DNA of 64,000 nt from Leeuwenhoekiella polynyae (GCF_004104075.1 NZ_QOVK01000003.1:1-64000), one strand, 5' to 3'; shown: positions 37,932-46,925, numbered from the stretch's first letter. The notes: generated by a model not told the origin, from the letters alone. Numbers and translations: made by a program.

Positions 37932-39482
37932 ATGAGAAAAACGTTTTACTTTTTAACCCTTTGTGCGGGTTTAAGCACCAGTATTTTTGCTCAGGATCAA
38001 AAAGAAACTGTAGAAAAAATAGTTAAAGAAGCCACTGAAAATTCACAGCTAAAAGTATTAGCTCACGAACTTCTTGATGTTGTGGGACCGCGCCTCGTTG
38101 GCACACCAGAATTAAAAGAAGCCCACGATTGGGCAGTAGAAACCTATACCGATTGGGGGATTTCTGCAGAAAACCAGCAATGGGGCGTATGGAAAGGTTG
38201 GGATCGCGGTATCACGCATATAGACCTTGTAAACCCACGTAGCGTAAGTCTTGAAGGTATGCAACTAGCCTGGAGCCCTTCAACTTCTTCTAAAGGTGTT
38301 GAAGCAGAAGTGGTCATTCTGCCGGAAGCTAAAGACTCTTTAAGTTTTCAGAAAATGATCAATCAGGTTAAAGGTAAATTCGTTTTAGTATCTATGCCGC
38401 AGCCTACCGGTCGACCTGATGAAAATTGGGAAGAATGGGCAACACCAGAATCTTTTGAAAAGATGAAAAAAGATCGTGATGCACTTAATGATGCTTGGGA
38501 TGCCCGAATAAAAGCTACGGGTTACTCATCTCGAGAATTACCTAAAATTTTAGAAGAAGCCGGTGCAGTAGGTATAATAACCAGCAACTGGTCTCGTGGT
38601 TTTGGCGTGAACAAAGTTTTCTCTGCGTATACCGAAGATATTCCGATGGTTGATATTGCTTTAGAAGATTATGGATTACTTTATCGTCTTGCTGAATATG
38701 GTGACAAGCCAAGCATAAAGGTTGTTGCTCAATCTAAAGATCTGGGTGAAGTACCTACATTTAATACCATAGCTCAAATTAAAGGAAGTGAAAAGCCTGA
38801 CGAATATGTGATTCTTTCTGCTCATTTTGACTCTTGGGATGGTGCACAAGGTGCTACAGACAACGGTACAGGAACTTTAGTTATGATGGAAGCTATGCGC
38901 ATTCTCAAAGAAGTTTATCCTAACCCAAAACGTACCATTCTAGTAGGTCACTGGAGTAGTGAGGAGCAAGGTCTTAATGGTTCTCGTGCATTTGTAAAAG
39001 ACCATCCAGAAATTGTTGCAGGCGTTCAAGCTGTATTCAATCAAGATAATGGAACAGGTCGTGTTGCTAACATTTCTGGCAACGGATTCTTAAATGCATA
39101 TGATTATTTAGGCAGTTGGTTAAATGCAGTACCTGATGAAGTAGCAGATATAGAAACGCATTTCCCGGGAGCTCCTGGTCGTGGGGGGTCTGACTATGCT
39201 TCTTTTGTAGCTGCCGGTGCTCCAGCATTTAACTTAAGTTCATTAAGCTGGAATTACTGGAACTATACGTGGCACACCAATCGCGATACTTACGACAAGA
39301 TAGTTTGGGATGATTTACAAAACAACGCTATTCTAACTGCTGTTCTTGCTTATATGGCTAGTGAAGATGACGAAAAAACGTCTCGTGAACAAATTGTTTT
39401 ACCGGTAAATAAAAGAACCGGAGAACAAATGACCTGGCCAGAACCTCGTGATGGTAACCGTCGCGGCGGACTGGATAATTAA
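37932..39482 (+). CDS. M28 family zinc aminopeptidase, exported
   Basis: This 516-residue protein has a signal peptide (MRKTFYFLTLCAGLSTSIFA, then QDQ). A PA-type insert occupies about residues 110-270. The M28 catalytic domain has the expected zinc ligands: His298 in SAHFDSWDGAQ, Asp310 in GATDNGTG, Glu344/345 in WSSEEQGLNGS, an Asp in FNQDNGTG at 372, and a late His in TWHTNRDTYDK. It should remove N-terminal residues from peptides in the periplasm or outside the cell. It follows the serine hydrolase but probably has its own promoter, and ends at a terminator near 39508. Confidence 0.9.
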   Translation: MRKTFYFLTLCAGLSTSIFAQDQKETVEKIVKEATENSQLKVLAHELLDVVGPRLVGTPELKEAHDWAVETYTDWGISAENQQWGVWKGWDRGITHIDLVNPRSVSLEGMQLAWSPSTSSKGVEAEVVILPEAKDSLSFQKMINQVKGKFVLVSMPQPTGRPDENWEEWATPESFEKMKKDRDALNDAWDARIKATGYSSRELPKILEEAGAVGIITSNWSRGFGVNKVFSAYTEDIPMVDIALEDYGLLYRLAEYGDKPSIKVVAQSKDLGEVPTFNTIAQIKGSEKPDEYVILSAHFDSWDGAQGATDNGTGTLVMMEAMRILKEVYPNPKRTILVGHWSSEEQGLNGSRAFVKDHPEIVAGVQAVFNQDNGTGRVANISGNGFLNAYDYLGSWLNAVPDEVADIETHFPGAPGRGGSDYASFVAAGAPAFNLSSLSWNYWNYTWHTNRDTYDKIVWDDLQNNAILTAVLAYMASEDDEKTSREQIVLPVNKRTGEQMTWPEPRDGNRRGGLDN

Positions 39483-39507
39483 ATCTGAATTCTCAAAATT
39501 AATGCTA

Positions 39508-39540
39508 TAAAATGCCCTGATTGAACTCAGGGCATTTGTT
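39508..39540. terminator. Shared terminator between the M28 peptidase and YkgJ-family genes
   Basis: AAATGCCCTGA pairs perfectly with TCAGGGCATTT around a six-base loop, between two convergent stops. A weak T-run follows in the plus direction. Confidence 0.75.
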
Positions 39541-40037
39541 TATTTCAACTTAATACGTTCTTTCATTTTTTCTACAATATTATAAGCTGCAGGACAAATA
39601 GCAACATTCTTCAACGTAATATTTGTGATCTGCTGAAATTTCTTCCGGTCTGTATGTGGGAATTCTGCACAGGCTTTAGGCCGCACATCATAAATCATGC
39701 AGTAATTATCTGCTCCCAGAAAAGTGCATGGTACCTCTTGAAGTACATAATCGTTGTCTTCATCTATACGCAAATAGGTCTCAATAAACTGTGCATCTTT
39801 CATCCTAAAATGCTTTGCAATGCGGCTGACATCCCGGTCTGTAAATAAAGGTCCGGTTGTTTTACAACAATTAGCACATTTTAAACAATCTGTTTCTTCA
39901 AATTCTTCATCGTGTAATTCCTGCATCTGGTAATCCAGATCTTTAGGCGGTTTACGCTTCAGCTTTTTAAAATAGGCAGCATTCTCTTTATGCTTATCTT
40001 TGGCAAGATTAGGCAACTGCTCAATAAATTCATCCAT
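39540..40037 (-). CDS. YkgJ family cysteine-cluster protein
   Basis: This 165-residue cytoplasmic protein contains the YkgJ (UPF0153) cysteine cluster, with CLKCANCCKTTGP at about residues 55-67, a further CTFLGADNYCMIYDVRPKAC and a late Cys in VAICPAAY. The pattern suggests bound zinc or an iron-sulfur cluster; biochemical role is unknown. The promoter -7 element ends only 4 nt before the ATG, so the mRNA may be leaderless. Confidence 0.85.
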   Translation of the reverse strand: MDEFIEQLPNLAKDKHKENAAYFKKLKRKPPKDLDYQMQELHDEEFEETDCLKCANCCKTTGPLFTDRDVSRIAKHFRMKDAQFIETYLRIDEDNDYVLQEVPCTFLGADNYCMIYDVRPKACAEFPHTDRKKFQQITNITLKNVAICPAAYNIVEKMKERIKLK

Positions 40038-40041
40038 AGCG

Positions 40042-40049
40042 CAAAAATA
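40042..40049 (-). promoter_or_regulatory. -7 element of the YkgJ-family gene
   Basis: The minus strand reads TATTTTTG (TAnnTTTG) and ends 4 nt upstream of the ATG, so transcription would begin at or next to the start codon. Confidence 0.5.
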
Positions 40050-40072
40050 CGCATTTAAATTCCCTTGATTTT

Positions 40073-40798
40073 ATGACCAAAAGAGATTCTGAAAACCCTG
40101 ATATTTTTGGTCAGGCATTACTCGATTTCTACACCGGTAATCACACCGAAGCTATTACAGTCATCTCGTCGCTTACCGAAGATGATGAGATACCAGTTCC
40201 TTATCTTTTTAGGGGTTTTGATGCTATGCCACTGGTTGAACAAGAAGCGTTAAGACTTGCCCAAGGAAAAACATTAGACATAGGCTCTTGTGCAGGAAGC
40301 CATAGTTTGTATTTACAAAATAAAGGTATCGACGTCACTGCTCTTGATGTTTCTAAAGGAGCAATTAACGTCTGCCATAATCGCGGGATATCAAAGACTA
40401 TTGAATCTGATATTCTAAGCCATACCGAAAAGAATTACGATACTTTACTGCTTATGATGAATGGCAGCGGAATTTTTGAGACCTTAAAAAACACGCAAAA
40501 CTATTTAAAGCATCTAAACAGTCTTTTAAAAACTGGTGGTCAAATTCTTATTGATTCTTCAGACATTGCGTTTATGTATGAGGAAGAAGATGGCAGTTAC
40601 TGGCGTGATGCAAGCCGTGATTATTATGGCGAAGTAACGTTTAAAATTCAGTATAAAAATCAAACTTCTGAAGCTTTTGACTGGTTGTATATTGATTTTA
40701 AAACCCTAAAAACTGAAGCTGAAAAAGCGGGTTTTAGTTGTAAAAAAATTATTGAAGGGCCACATTACGACTACTTAGCTCAACTCATTAAACTATAA
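40073..40798 (+). CDS. Class I SAM-dependent methyltransferase
   Basis: This 241-residue protein carries a Rossmann-like methyltransferase fold with motif I as TLDIGSCAGSHSLYLQNKGI (about residues 64-83), an acidic end of strand 2 (VTALDVSKGA) and motif IV YDTLLLMMNGSGIFETL. The N-terminal 40 residues form an extra helical cap. There is no clue to the substrate. It is divergent from the YkgJ gene, with starts 35 nt apart. Confidence 0.85.
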   Translation: MTKRDSENPDIFGQALLDFYTGNHTEAITVISSLTEDDEIPVPYLFRGFDAMPLVEQEALRLAQGKTLDIGSCAGSHSLYLQNKGIDVTALDVSKGAINVCHNRGISKTIESDILSHTEKNYDTLLLMMNGSGIFETLKNTQNYLKHLNSLLKTGGQILIDSSDIAFMYEEEDGSYWRDASRDYYGEVTFKIQYKNQTSEAFDWLYIDFKTLKTEAEKAGFSCKKIIEGPHYDYLAQLIKL

Positions 40799-40898
40799 TA
40801 AAACTAGAGTGCTTTAAAAACCGTATATAGTATTAAACTGCTTATCCTAAAAACATCATAAACTAAATACAACAAGACCCGAAAGGGAAACGTTTAGT

Positions 40899-40906
40899 TA
40901 TTTTTG
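40899..40906 (+). promoter_or_regulatory. -7 element of the metalloprotease gene
   Basis: TATTTTTG matches TAnnTTTG, 21 nt before the ATG at 40928. A TTG inside this element is the only upstream alternative start and is thereby excluded. Confidence 0.5.
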
Positions 40907-40927
40907 AAAACATTCAAATTATTTTTA

Positions 40928-41725
40928 ATGACACTTAATAGAATTACCCCCTACATTACTCTTTTTTTTTCATTTTTAATACTTTCCTGTTCAAGCGACA
41001 GCGATTCTTCGGGAACTAACACTACTGACCCTACCTTAGCCAATAAGCAAGCTTTGGGCGCTTCAGCAAGAGATTTTTTAAGTGCTGAAGAATTCACCTC
41101 TATGAATGTTGAGATTGCATACGTAGATGGCTTTAGACCCTCTGATGCGACCTTAAGTAATTTGAGAGCATTTTTCTCTGCCCGTTTAAACAAACCTGAC
41201 GGTATTACTTTTACCGAAACTGTGGTAGCTGCTTCTAAAGTAGGTTCTTTAAACCGCGATGAGTACACTAAGATAGAAGAAGATAATCGAACCGTTTTTA
41301 ATGTTGGAGATGAACTTGGAGTTTGGGTTTTCTTTACCAATGAAAACTCAGAAAGCGATGAAGGAAACAGCCGTATTTTAGGTACTGCTTACCGTAATAC
41401 TTCTTGTATTATTTTTGGCGAAACGCTTAGAGATTTTAGTAGTGGTTTCACAGGGCCAAGTCTTACCCAACTGGAAACTGTTACTACTGAGCACGAGTTT
41501 GGTCACCTTTTCGGGTTGGTAAATCTAGGTACTCCAATGGTACGCGATCACGAAGATGAAACCGCTGATGATGACGGAGAAGAAACTCCTAACAAGCATT
41601 GTGATCAAGAAAACTGCCTGATGTACTTTCAGACCGTAGCAGATGCAACAAGTACTACTATGAATGGCTTGCCTACTTTTGGAGAATTTTGTTTAGAAGA
41701 CCTAAGAGCTAATGGTGGAAAATAG
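40928..41725 (+). CDS. Zinc metalloprotease-like lipoprotein
   Basis: This 265-residue protein has a lipoprotein signal peptide (MTLNRITPYITLFFSFLILS, Cys at 21) and a Ser-rich linker. Near the C-terminus is HEFGHLFGL at residues 189-197, a HExxH motif with the extended G of the metzincins; the third ligand is probably His208 in VRDHED. A free-standing domain of about 200 residues fits a small surface-exposed metalloprotease. The family is annotated in flavobacteria only as membrane metalloprotease; substrate is unknown. It ends at a bidirectional terminator. Confidence 0.8.
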   Translation: MTLNRITPYITLFFSFLILSCSSDSDSSGTNTTDPTLANKQALGASARDFLSAEEFTSMNVEIAYVDGFRPSDATLSNLRAFFSARLNKPDGITFTETVVAASKVGSLNRDEYTKIEEDNRTVFNVGDELGVWVFFTNENSESDEGNSRILGTAYRNTSCIIFGETLRDFSSGFTGPSLTQLETVTTEHEFGHLFGLVNLGTPMVRDHEDETADDDGEETPNKHCDQENCLMYFQTVADATSTTMNGLPTFGEFCLEDLRANGGK

Positions 41726-41747
41726 ACTTAAGCAACCTGCTTAAAAA

Positions 41748-41780
41748 AACAAAAGCTTCGGGAAATCCCGAAGCTTTTTT
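41748..41780. terminator. Bidirectional terminator after the metalloprotease gene
   Basis: A perfect 13-bp stem (AAAAGCTTCGGGA with TCCCGAAGCTTTT) and a short loop are flanked by A- and T-runs, serving both the metalloprotease gene and the convergent coiled-coil gene. Confidence 0.9.
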
Positions 41781-41800
41781 AGTTTATAGAAAATCTTATA

Positions 41801-42685
41801 CTAGTCTAAAACCAGATTTGTAGTAGCGATCATTTTACCACCATCAAAAATATTGATCTTATAAAGTCCTTTTGAGAAGTCTTCCCCTTTAGGTGCGATG
41901 TTTTCACAAATATCCAAAGCTGTTTTCTCGTAGTAAAATTTTGAAATTGCACTATAAGTAACACTAGTTACGCTGTCAATAGCAATAGTTTTATTTGCTC
42001 CTAAAATGTTGTTCTGAGGATCTAATACCTGGACGTATAATTCACGGTCTCCGGCATCGGCAATCCTGTTTTGTGGCACAGTATAACATGCTCTAATACG
42101 ATCTACACGACGCGCTTTGTCATTTTCTACGAGTTTTCCACTGTTTCTTACAATTACGCCGGTACCTACTAATTTACTAGCAGACAAACTTGCTCCTAAA
42201 GCTACTTTTTCAGCCAATTCATCTTTTACCATATTAAGACTATCGCGTTTCATTTTAGAAACCTCTAATTCATAAGTAGTACTATCTACCTGCATAGCCA
42301 GCATCTTATTCATTCCTTTTAGGCTGTCGTTCTGAGCAAAAAGATATTCGCGTTCTTTTTTAAGCTTATAGACCTCATCACGATAACGACGTAAAACAGA
42401 AATGTTCGCATCCATTTTTTGAACAGAATCAATTAAAACCTGTATACGATCACGAGCCTGATTCAATTCTGTATCTTTAAGATTATTCTCTTCAATTACT
42501 GCGTCATATTTGGTGACCATTTGTTTAAGGTCATTAAGAACAAGTTCTTTTTCTTCGGTCAATTCTGCTTTTGTGTTCTTCTCTTGATTGTAAAGTTTAA
42601 TTGCAAAAGCACCGGCTACAACAAGAAGAACGGCAAGTATTCCCGTAACTATCTTTATACCCGTATTTTTATTCTCATTTTCCAT
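41801..42685 (-). CDS. Membrane-anchored coiled-coil protein of unknown function
   Basis: This 294-residue protein has one N-terminal membrane helix (VTGILAVLLVVAGAFAIKLY, residues ~13-33), a long coiled coil (residues ~35-170) rich in Lys, Glu and Leu, and a C-terminal beta-rich domain of about 110 residues (YTVPQNRIADAGDRELYVQV to KMIATTNLVLD). It looks like an inner-membrane protein with its coil in the periplasm. I recognise it as a flavobacterial conserved protein but no function is assigned. Its start is well separated from neighbours. Confidence 0.75.
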   Translation of the reverse strand: MENENKNTGIKIVTGILAVLLVVAGAFAIKLYNQEKNTKAELTEEKELVLNDLKQMVTKYDAVIEENNLKDTELNQARDRIQVLIDSVQKMDANISVLRRYRDEVYKLKKEREYLFAQNDSLKGMNKMLAMQVDSTTYELEVSKMKRDSLNMVKDELAEKVALGASLSASKLVGTGVIVRNSGKLVENDKARRVDRIRACYTVPQNRIADAGDRELYVQVLDPQNNILGANKTIAIDSVTSVTYSAISKFYYEKTALDICENIAPKGEDFSKGLYKINIFDGGKMIATTNLVLD

Positions 42686-42910
42686 AAATAACTATTGTTT
42701 GATTAGCTTAGGCTTGTACCTATATTATATTTTAACGTTAATGCTCATTCAAAAGTGTGTAAAAGTGTAAAAACAGCTACTATAATTTACTGTTTTTTAA
42801 CGAAAAAAAGGATTTACAACTGCTCTAAAAAAGCACCCAAACATACAAAAAAGACAAACACTGCATCTTTAATTTTTTATTAATAACTCAGCCAGAAAAT
42901 CACATAACCG

Positions 42911-42918
42911 TATCTTTG
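42911..42918 (+). promoter_or_regulatory. -7 element of a 54-residue membrane protein gene
   Basis: TATCTTTG matches TAnnTTTG and ends 4 nt before the ATG at 42923, the same spacing as at the YkgJ gene. Confidence 0.5.
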
Positions 42919-42922
42919 AGGT

Positions 42923-43087
42923 ATGAAAGAAAATCACAAACGTGCAGCTATACTTTTTGGAGTGCTTGCTGTAATTGCTATTCTCATTTTATTCATCAAT
43001 GCAAGTTTTGGCAAAGGTCTTTTACTAGGGTTACTTCTTGCAGCTATCATTTATATCTTACGCAGCTTTTTACCCAAACGACAATAA
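42923..43087 (+). CDS. Small two-helix membrane protein (54 residues)
   Basis: An ATG at 42923 opens MKENHKRAAILFGVLAVIAI and the frame stops at 43087. Two hydrophobic helices are joined by NASFGKG, and the protein ends in a basic tail (LPKRQ). It is too short to place in a family by eye, but a promoter element sits directly in front of it and its codon use is like that of its neighbours. It is convergent with the HAD gene. Confidence 0.7.
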   Translation: MKENHKRAAILFGVLAVIAILILFINASFGKGLLLGLLLAAIIYILRSFLPKRQ

Positions 43088-43120
43088 GAACGTTCTAGAT
43101 CATTTTGATCTGCTCTATTT

Positions 43121-43813
43121 TTATAAGATATCTAGTAATTCTTTAGCATTAGTTAATGCTCTAAACTTAGAATGATTGATTTCATCATCTACTTGCTCAT
43201 GAGTCCACGTGGTATGAAACGGAATATGAAATGCATAACCACCCATCGCCAGTACCGGTATCACATCAGATTTTAAGGAGTTACCTATCATTAAAAATTC
43301 TTGCGGTTCTATATCAAGATGTTTAACCAGTTTTTTATACTGCGTTTCTTTCTTGTCTGAAACTATCTCTACGTGGTGAAAATAATCTATTAGTCCACTT
43401 TTGATGAGTTTACGCTCTTGATCAAGCAAGTCCCCTTTTGTAGCCACAACCAACTTATATTTTTTAGAAAGCTCTTCAAGAACTTCTTCAATATGTGGTA
43501 AAACCTCAACCGGTTCTGCAAGCATCTGTTTTCCTTTATCTAGAATGAATGCTGTTGTTTCGGCATTCATCTTATCTCCCATTAATCGATGTGCAGTTTC
43601 AAGCATAGAAAGCGTAAAGCCTTTTATCCCGTAACCATATGTATCAAGATTACGAATTTCGGTATCCAGAAGCATACGCACAATATCTTCTTCGTCCCCA
43701 TAATCTAAAAGGTGTTTTGCAAATGCAATTTCTGCATCTCTAAAAAACGTTTCATTTACCCAAAGTGTATCATCGGCGTCAAAAGCGATGACTTTAATTG
43801 TATTTAAATCCAA
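43121..43813 (-). CDS. HAD family hydrolase
   Basis: This 230-residue protein is a haloacid dehalogenase-type phosphatase. Motif I is FDADDTLW with Asp12 and Asp14, a helical cap spans about residues 20-95, motif II lies at VVATKGD, motif III is the Lys in KKETQYKK, and motif IV is MIGNSLKSDV. The only start at the right place is a TTG at 43813, which opens MDLNTIKVIAFD as relatives do. A TAATTTTG -7 element ends 5 nt before it. Substrate is unknown. Confidence 0.85.
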   Translation of the reverse strand: MDLNTIKVIAFDADDTLWVNETFFRDAEIAFAKHLLDYGDEEDIVRMLLDTEIRNLDTYGYGIKGFTLSMLETAHRLMGDKMNAETTAFILDKGKQMLAEPVEVLPHIEEVLEELSKKYKLVVATKGDLLDQERKLIKSGLIDYFHHVEIVSDKKETQYKKLVKHLDIEPQEFLMIGNSLKSDVIPVLAMGGYAFHIPFHTTWTHEQVDDEINHSKFRALTNAKELLDIL

Positions 43814-43818
43814 ATTCT

Positions 43819-43826
43819 CAAAATTA
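43819..43826 (-). promoter_or_regulatory. -7 element of the HAD gene
   Basis: The minus strand reads TAATTTTG (TAnnTTTG) ending 5 nt before the TTG start, which again suggests a leaderless transcript. Confidence 0.4.
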
Positions 43827-43846
43827 GAAGTTGCTTAAAAATACTT

Positions 43847-43890
43847 AAAAAATAAGACCTCACTGTTTAAACAGTGAGGTCTTATTTTTT
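43847..43890 (-). terminator. Terminator after the PepSY protein gene
   Basis: A long inverted repeat (AATAAGACCTCACTG with CAGTGAGGTCTTATT) around a TTTAAA loop is flanked by A- and T-runs, between the PepSY gene and the HAD promoter. Confidence 0.85.
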
Positions 43891-43906
43891 AAGTAATACA
43901 GAAAGA

Positions 43907-45028
43907 TTATTTCTTTTTTTTCATTTTATTGAGCCAAATCAAAGTTCCGGTTACTGGTAAACTGGTACCTATCAAACACGCCAAGAAGTAAATTAATTTA
44001 GAGAAAAAGCCAAAAACTTCTCCTGTATGTATTGGTTTTACTAAAGATGCCACTTGCACATTAAACGGCTTATCACTAAATTTTTCAACAGCAAGCACCT
44101 CTCCTGTTTTTGAAATGTAAGCCATATCAGAAGTAGAAGGTGACCACCCGTTAGCATTACGCTTTCTTATACTAAAGAAATCATTTCGTGATCCTGGTAA
44201 GCTTATTGAAATAGCTCCCGGATAATCAAAAATTGTGTCTGCAGTATTTAATAATTCAGAAAGAGTAATTGTTGCAGCCTCTGAGTTTTCTGTAATTTGA
44301 AATTCCGGAGAAGAACGATTAAATATTTTGGTTCCTATAAGGTTTCCTAAACCTTCTCTATACCCTTCAAAAGACCAACATAAACCGGTGATTCCCATAA
44401 TAACGATAAAGATCAACGAGTAAAAACCAAGCGTGTTATGCAGATCGTGATTTACACGCTTCCAATTGGCTTTAGTTTTGATCTTAAAACCGCTTTTTAC
44501 ATTTTTCCACTTTACTTTCTTCGGAAACCATAAAACAAGACCAGTGATAGAAAGAATTAAAAAGATGCTTGTAGCTACACCTACAATTGGTCTACCTATT
44601 GCTGAATCTAAAAGTAACCAACGATGCATTTTGAAAAAGAAAAAACAAAAAGCATCTGCAGGATTTGCAGCAGGCTTTAAACTTTCACCGGTATATGGAT
44701 TTACCATAAAACTTGTACCACGACGCTCTTTAGGATTATCTTTTATTGTAAAAACATAAGGCTCGTCTAAAGCTTCGGGGATGGTTATACTGGTTAGTAC
44801 TCCACCATTCTCTGTTGTGATTTTTCCTTTTAAATCTGCTATACTTATTTTTTCGCCTTTTGGTTCTACAACTAATTCATCTGAAAACACATCTTTAATT
44901 TCTTTCTCAAAAGCCAAAATGGTTCCGCTAAGACAAACCAGAAACAAAATAATCCCACTGGCTAGTCCTAGCCAAAGATGCACATCATTAATAAATTTTC
45001 TAATGGTGTATTTTTTATTTTTCTTCAT
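43907..45028 (-). CDS. PepSY-associated membrane protein (FecR/PiuB-type)
   Basis: This 373-residue protein has four transmembrane helices and two periplasmic PepSY-type domains. The first helix is VHLWLGLASGIILFLVCLSG; the conserved His of such proteins is visible (FFFKMHRWLLLDSAIGRPIV, then HDLHNTLGFYS). The C-terminal helix is VFGFFSKLIYFLACLIGTSL. Members are often linked to iron-siderophore uptake, as reductases. No TonB receptor lies next to it here, so that role is only suggested by family. A TATATTTG element lies about 57 nt upstream. Confidence 0.88.
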   Translation of the reverse strand: MKKNKKYTIRKFINDVHLWLGLASGIILFLVCLSGTILAFEKEIKDVFSDELVVEPKGEKISIADLKGKITTENGGVLTSITIPEALDEPYVFTIKDNPKERRGTSFMVNPYTGESLKPAANPADAFCFFFFKMHRWLLLDSAIGRPIVGVATSIFLILSITGLVLWFPKKVKWKNVKSGFKIKTKANWKRVNHDLHNTLGFYSLIFIVIMGITGLCWSFEGYREGLGNLIGTKIFNRSSPEFQITENSEAATITLSELLNTADTIFDYPGAISISLPGSRNDFFSIRKRNANGWSPSTSDMAYISKTGEVLAVEKFSDKPFNVQVASLVKPIHTGEVFGFFSKLIYFLACLIGTSLPVTGTLIWLNKMKKKK

Positions 45029-45084
45029 TTTTATAGATCAAGGTTTATCTAGATTTTTAATGCACACTCATTCACAAATAGCTG

Positions 45085-45092
45085 CAAATATA
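45085..45092 (-). promoter_or_regulatory. -7 element of the PepSY gene
   Basis: The minus strand reads TATATTTG, matching TAnnTTTG, 56 nt upstream of the ATG at 45028. Confidence 0.45.
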
Positions 45093-45175
45093 AAACGGAA
45101 AATGACTTTATGCTATTTAGACTTAATAAAAATTAAAATAATTTATTTTCGTAAATACGTGATGATCATATAAAG

Positions 45176-45206
45176 AAAAAGCCTCTTCAATATGAAAAGG
45201 CTTTTT
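45176..45206 (-). terminator. ettA terminator
   Basis: AAAAAGCCT pairs with AGGCTTTTT, with a longer imperfect stem inside, followed on the minus strand by a T-run. It lies about 30 nt after the ettA stop. Confidence 0.75.
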
Positions 45207-45233
45207 ATGCATAAATAGACTTAAGCGAAATAC

Positions 45234-46925
45234 CTACCTAACTAGTTTCTTGTATTTAATACGTTTTGGCATCAAGTCACCACCAAGACGTTTCTTTTTA
45301 TTTTCCTCATAATCAGAGAATCCACCTTCAAAGAAATAGACTTGACTATCGCCTTCAAAGGCTAAAATGTGTGTGCAAATTCTATCTAAGAACCAACGGT
45401 CGTGAGAAATAACAACAGCACAACCCGCGAAATTTTCAAGCCCTTCTTCTAGAGCACGCAGCGTGTTTACATCCAAGTCATTGGTTGGCTCATCAAGTAA
45501 CAAAACGTTTCCTTCTTCTTTAAGCGTCATAGCGAGATGCAGACGGTTACGCTCACCGCCAGAAAGCATATTTACTTTTTTATTTTGCTCGCTTCCACTG
45601 AAATTAAAACGACTCAAATATGCTCTACTGTTTACCTGGCGACCACCCATCATAATCAACTCTTGCTTGTCGCTGAAGTTTTCCCAGATGGTTTTCTCAG
45701 GGTCAATATTACTATGAGACTGATCTACATATGCGATCTTAGCAGTATCACCTACTGTAAAATCACCTTTATCTGGTTCTATCTCGCCCATGATCATTTT
45801 AAAGATCGTGGTTTTACCAGCCCCGTTAGGACCTATAACACCTACAATACCTGCTTGAGGAAGCACAAAATTGAGATCTTCATATAATAACTTATCACCA
45901 AAAGCTTTACTTACACCATGAGCATCAATCACATTAGTACCCAAGCGTGGGCCATTAGGAATATAAATCTCTAATTTCTCGTCTGTTTGCTTCTGATCTT
46001 GAGATAAGAGTTTGTCGTAATTGCTCAAACGTGCTTTTTGCTTCGCTTGGCGACCTTTTGGAGCCATACGCACCCACTCTAATTCGCGTTCTAATGTTTT
46101 TTGACGTTTACTTGCTTGCTTTTGTTCCTGAGCCATACGCTTAGATTTCTGGTCTAACCAAGAAGAGTAATTTCCTTTCCAAGGGATACCTTCTCCTCGA
46201 TCCAGTTCTAGAATCCAGCCTGCTACATTATCTAGAAAATAACGGTCGTGCGTTACTGCTATAACCGTTCCTTTGTATTGTGCCAGGTGATGCTCTAACC
46301 AGTGTACACTTTCTGCATCTAAGTGGTTAGTAGGCTCATCTAATAATAATACATCTGGCTCCTGCAAAAGCAAACGACATAGAGCTACCCTGCGACGCTC
46401 TCCTCCAGACAGCACTCCAATTTTCTGATCTGCCGGCGGAGTACGCAACGCATCCATTGCTACTTCTAATTTGTTATCTAATTCCCAAGCACCGCGCGCA
46501 TCAATCTCATCTTGCAAGACAGCCTGACGGTTCATCAGCTTTTCCATCTTATCAGGGTCGCTGTAAACTTCTTCCAGACCAAATTGATCGTTTATGCTGT
46601 TGTACTCATCAAGAATAGCTACTGTATCAGCAGCTCCTTCTTTTACAATTTCCAATACCGTTTTCTCGTCATCTAATTGAGGCTCTTGCTCTAAATACCC
46701 AACAGAGAATTCCTTATCAGAAGTAACATCCCCTTGAAAGTTCTTGTCTATCCCTGCTATGATCTTAAGTAAGGTAGATTTACCAGAACCGTTAAGTCCC
46801 AAAATACCAATCTTTGCCCCATAGAAAAAACTCAAGTAAATATTCTTTAAAACAGGCGTATTAGCACCGGGATAGGTTTTACTCACCCCGGTCATTGAAA
46901 AAATTATCTTTTTATCGTCACTCAT
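45234..46925 (-). CDS. ettA: Energy-dependent translational throttle protein EttA (ABC-F)
   Basis: This 563-residue soluble protein has two ABC ATPase domains and no membrane part. EttA binds the ribosomal E site and gates entry into elongation according to the ATP/ADP ratio. Walker A motifs are GLNGSGKST and GPNGAGKTT, signatures are LSGGERRRVALCR and LSGGERNRLHLAM, Walker B are DVLLLDEPTNHLD and NVLLLDEPTNDLD. The arm and linker characteristic of EttA are present (SKRMAQEQKQASKRQKTLER). I place the start at the ATG at 46925 (MSDDKKIIFSMTGVSKTYPG); upstream extension needs TTG. Confidence 0.94.
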   Translation of the reverse strand: MSDDKKIIFSMTGVSKTYPGANTPVLKNIYLSFFYGAKIGILGLNGSGKSTLLKIIAGIDKNFQGDVTSDKEFSVGYLEQEPQLDDEKTVLEIVKEGAADTVAILDEYNSINDQFGLEEVYSDPDKMEKLMNRQAVLQDEIDARGAWELDNKLEVAMDALRTPPADQKIGVLSGGERRRVALCRLLLQEPDVLLLDEPTNHLDAESVHWLEHHLAQYKGTVIAVTHDRYFLDNVAGWILELDRGEGIPWKGNYSSWLDQKSKRMAQEQKQASKRQKTLERELEWVRMAPKGRQAKQKARLSNYDKLLSQDQKQTDEKLEIYIPNGPRLGTNVIDAHGVSKAFGDKLLYEDLNFVLPQAGIVGVIGPNGAGKTTIFKMIMGEIEPDKGDFTVGDTAKIAYVDQSHSNIDPEKTIWENFSDKQELIMMGGRQVNSRAYLSRFNFSGSEQNKKVNMLSGGERNRLHLAMTLKEEGNVLLLDEPTNDLDVNTLRALEEGLENFAGCAVVISHDRWFLDRICTHILAFEGDSQVYFFEGGFSDYEENKKKRLGGDLMPKRIKYKKLVR

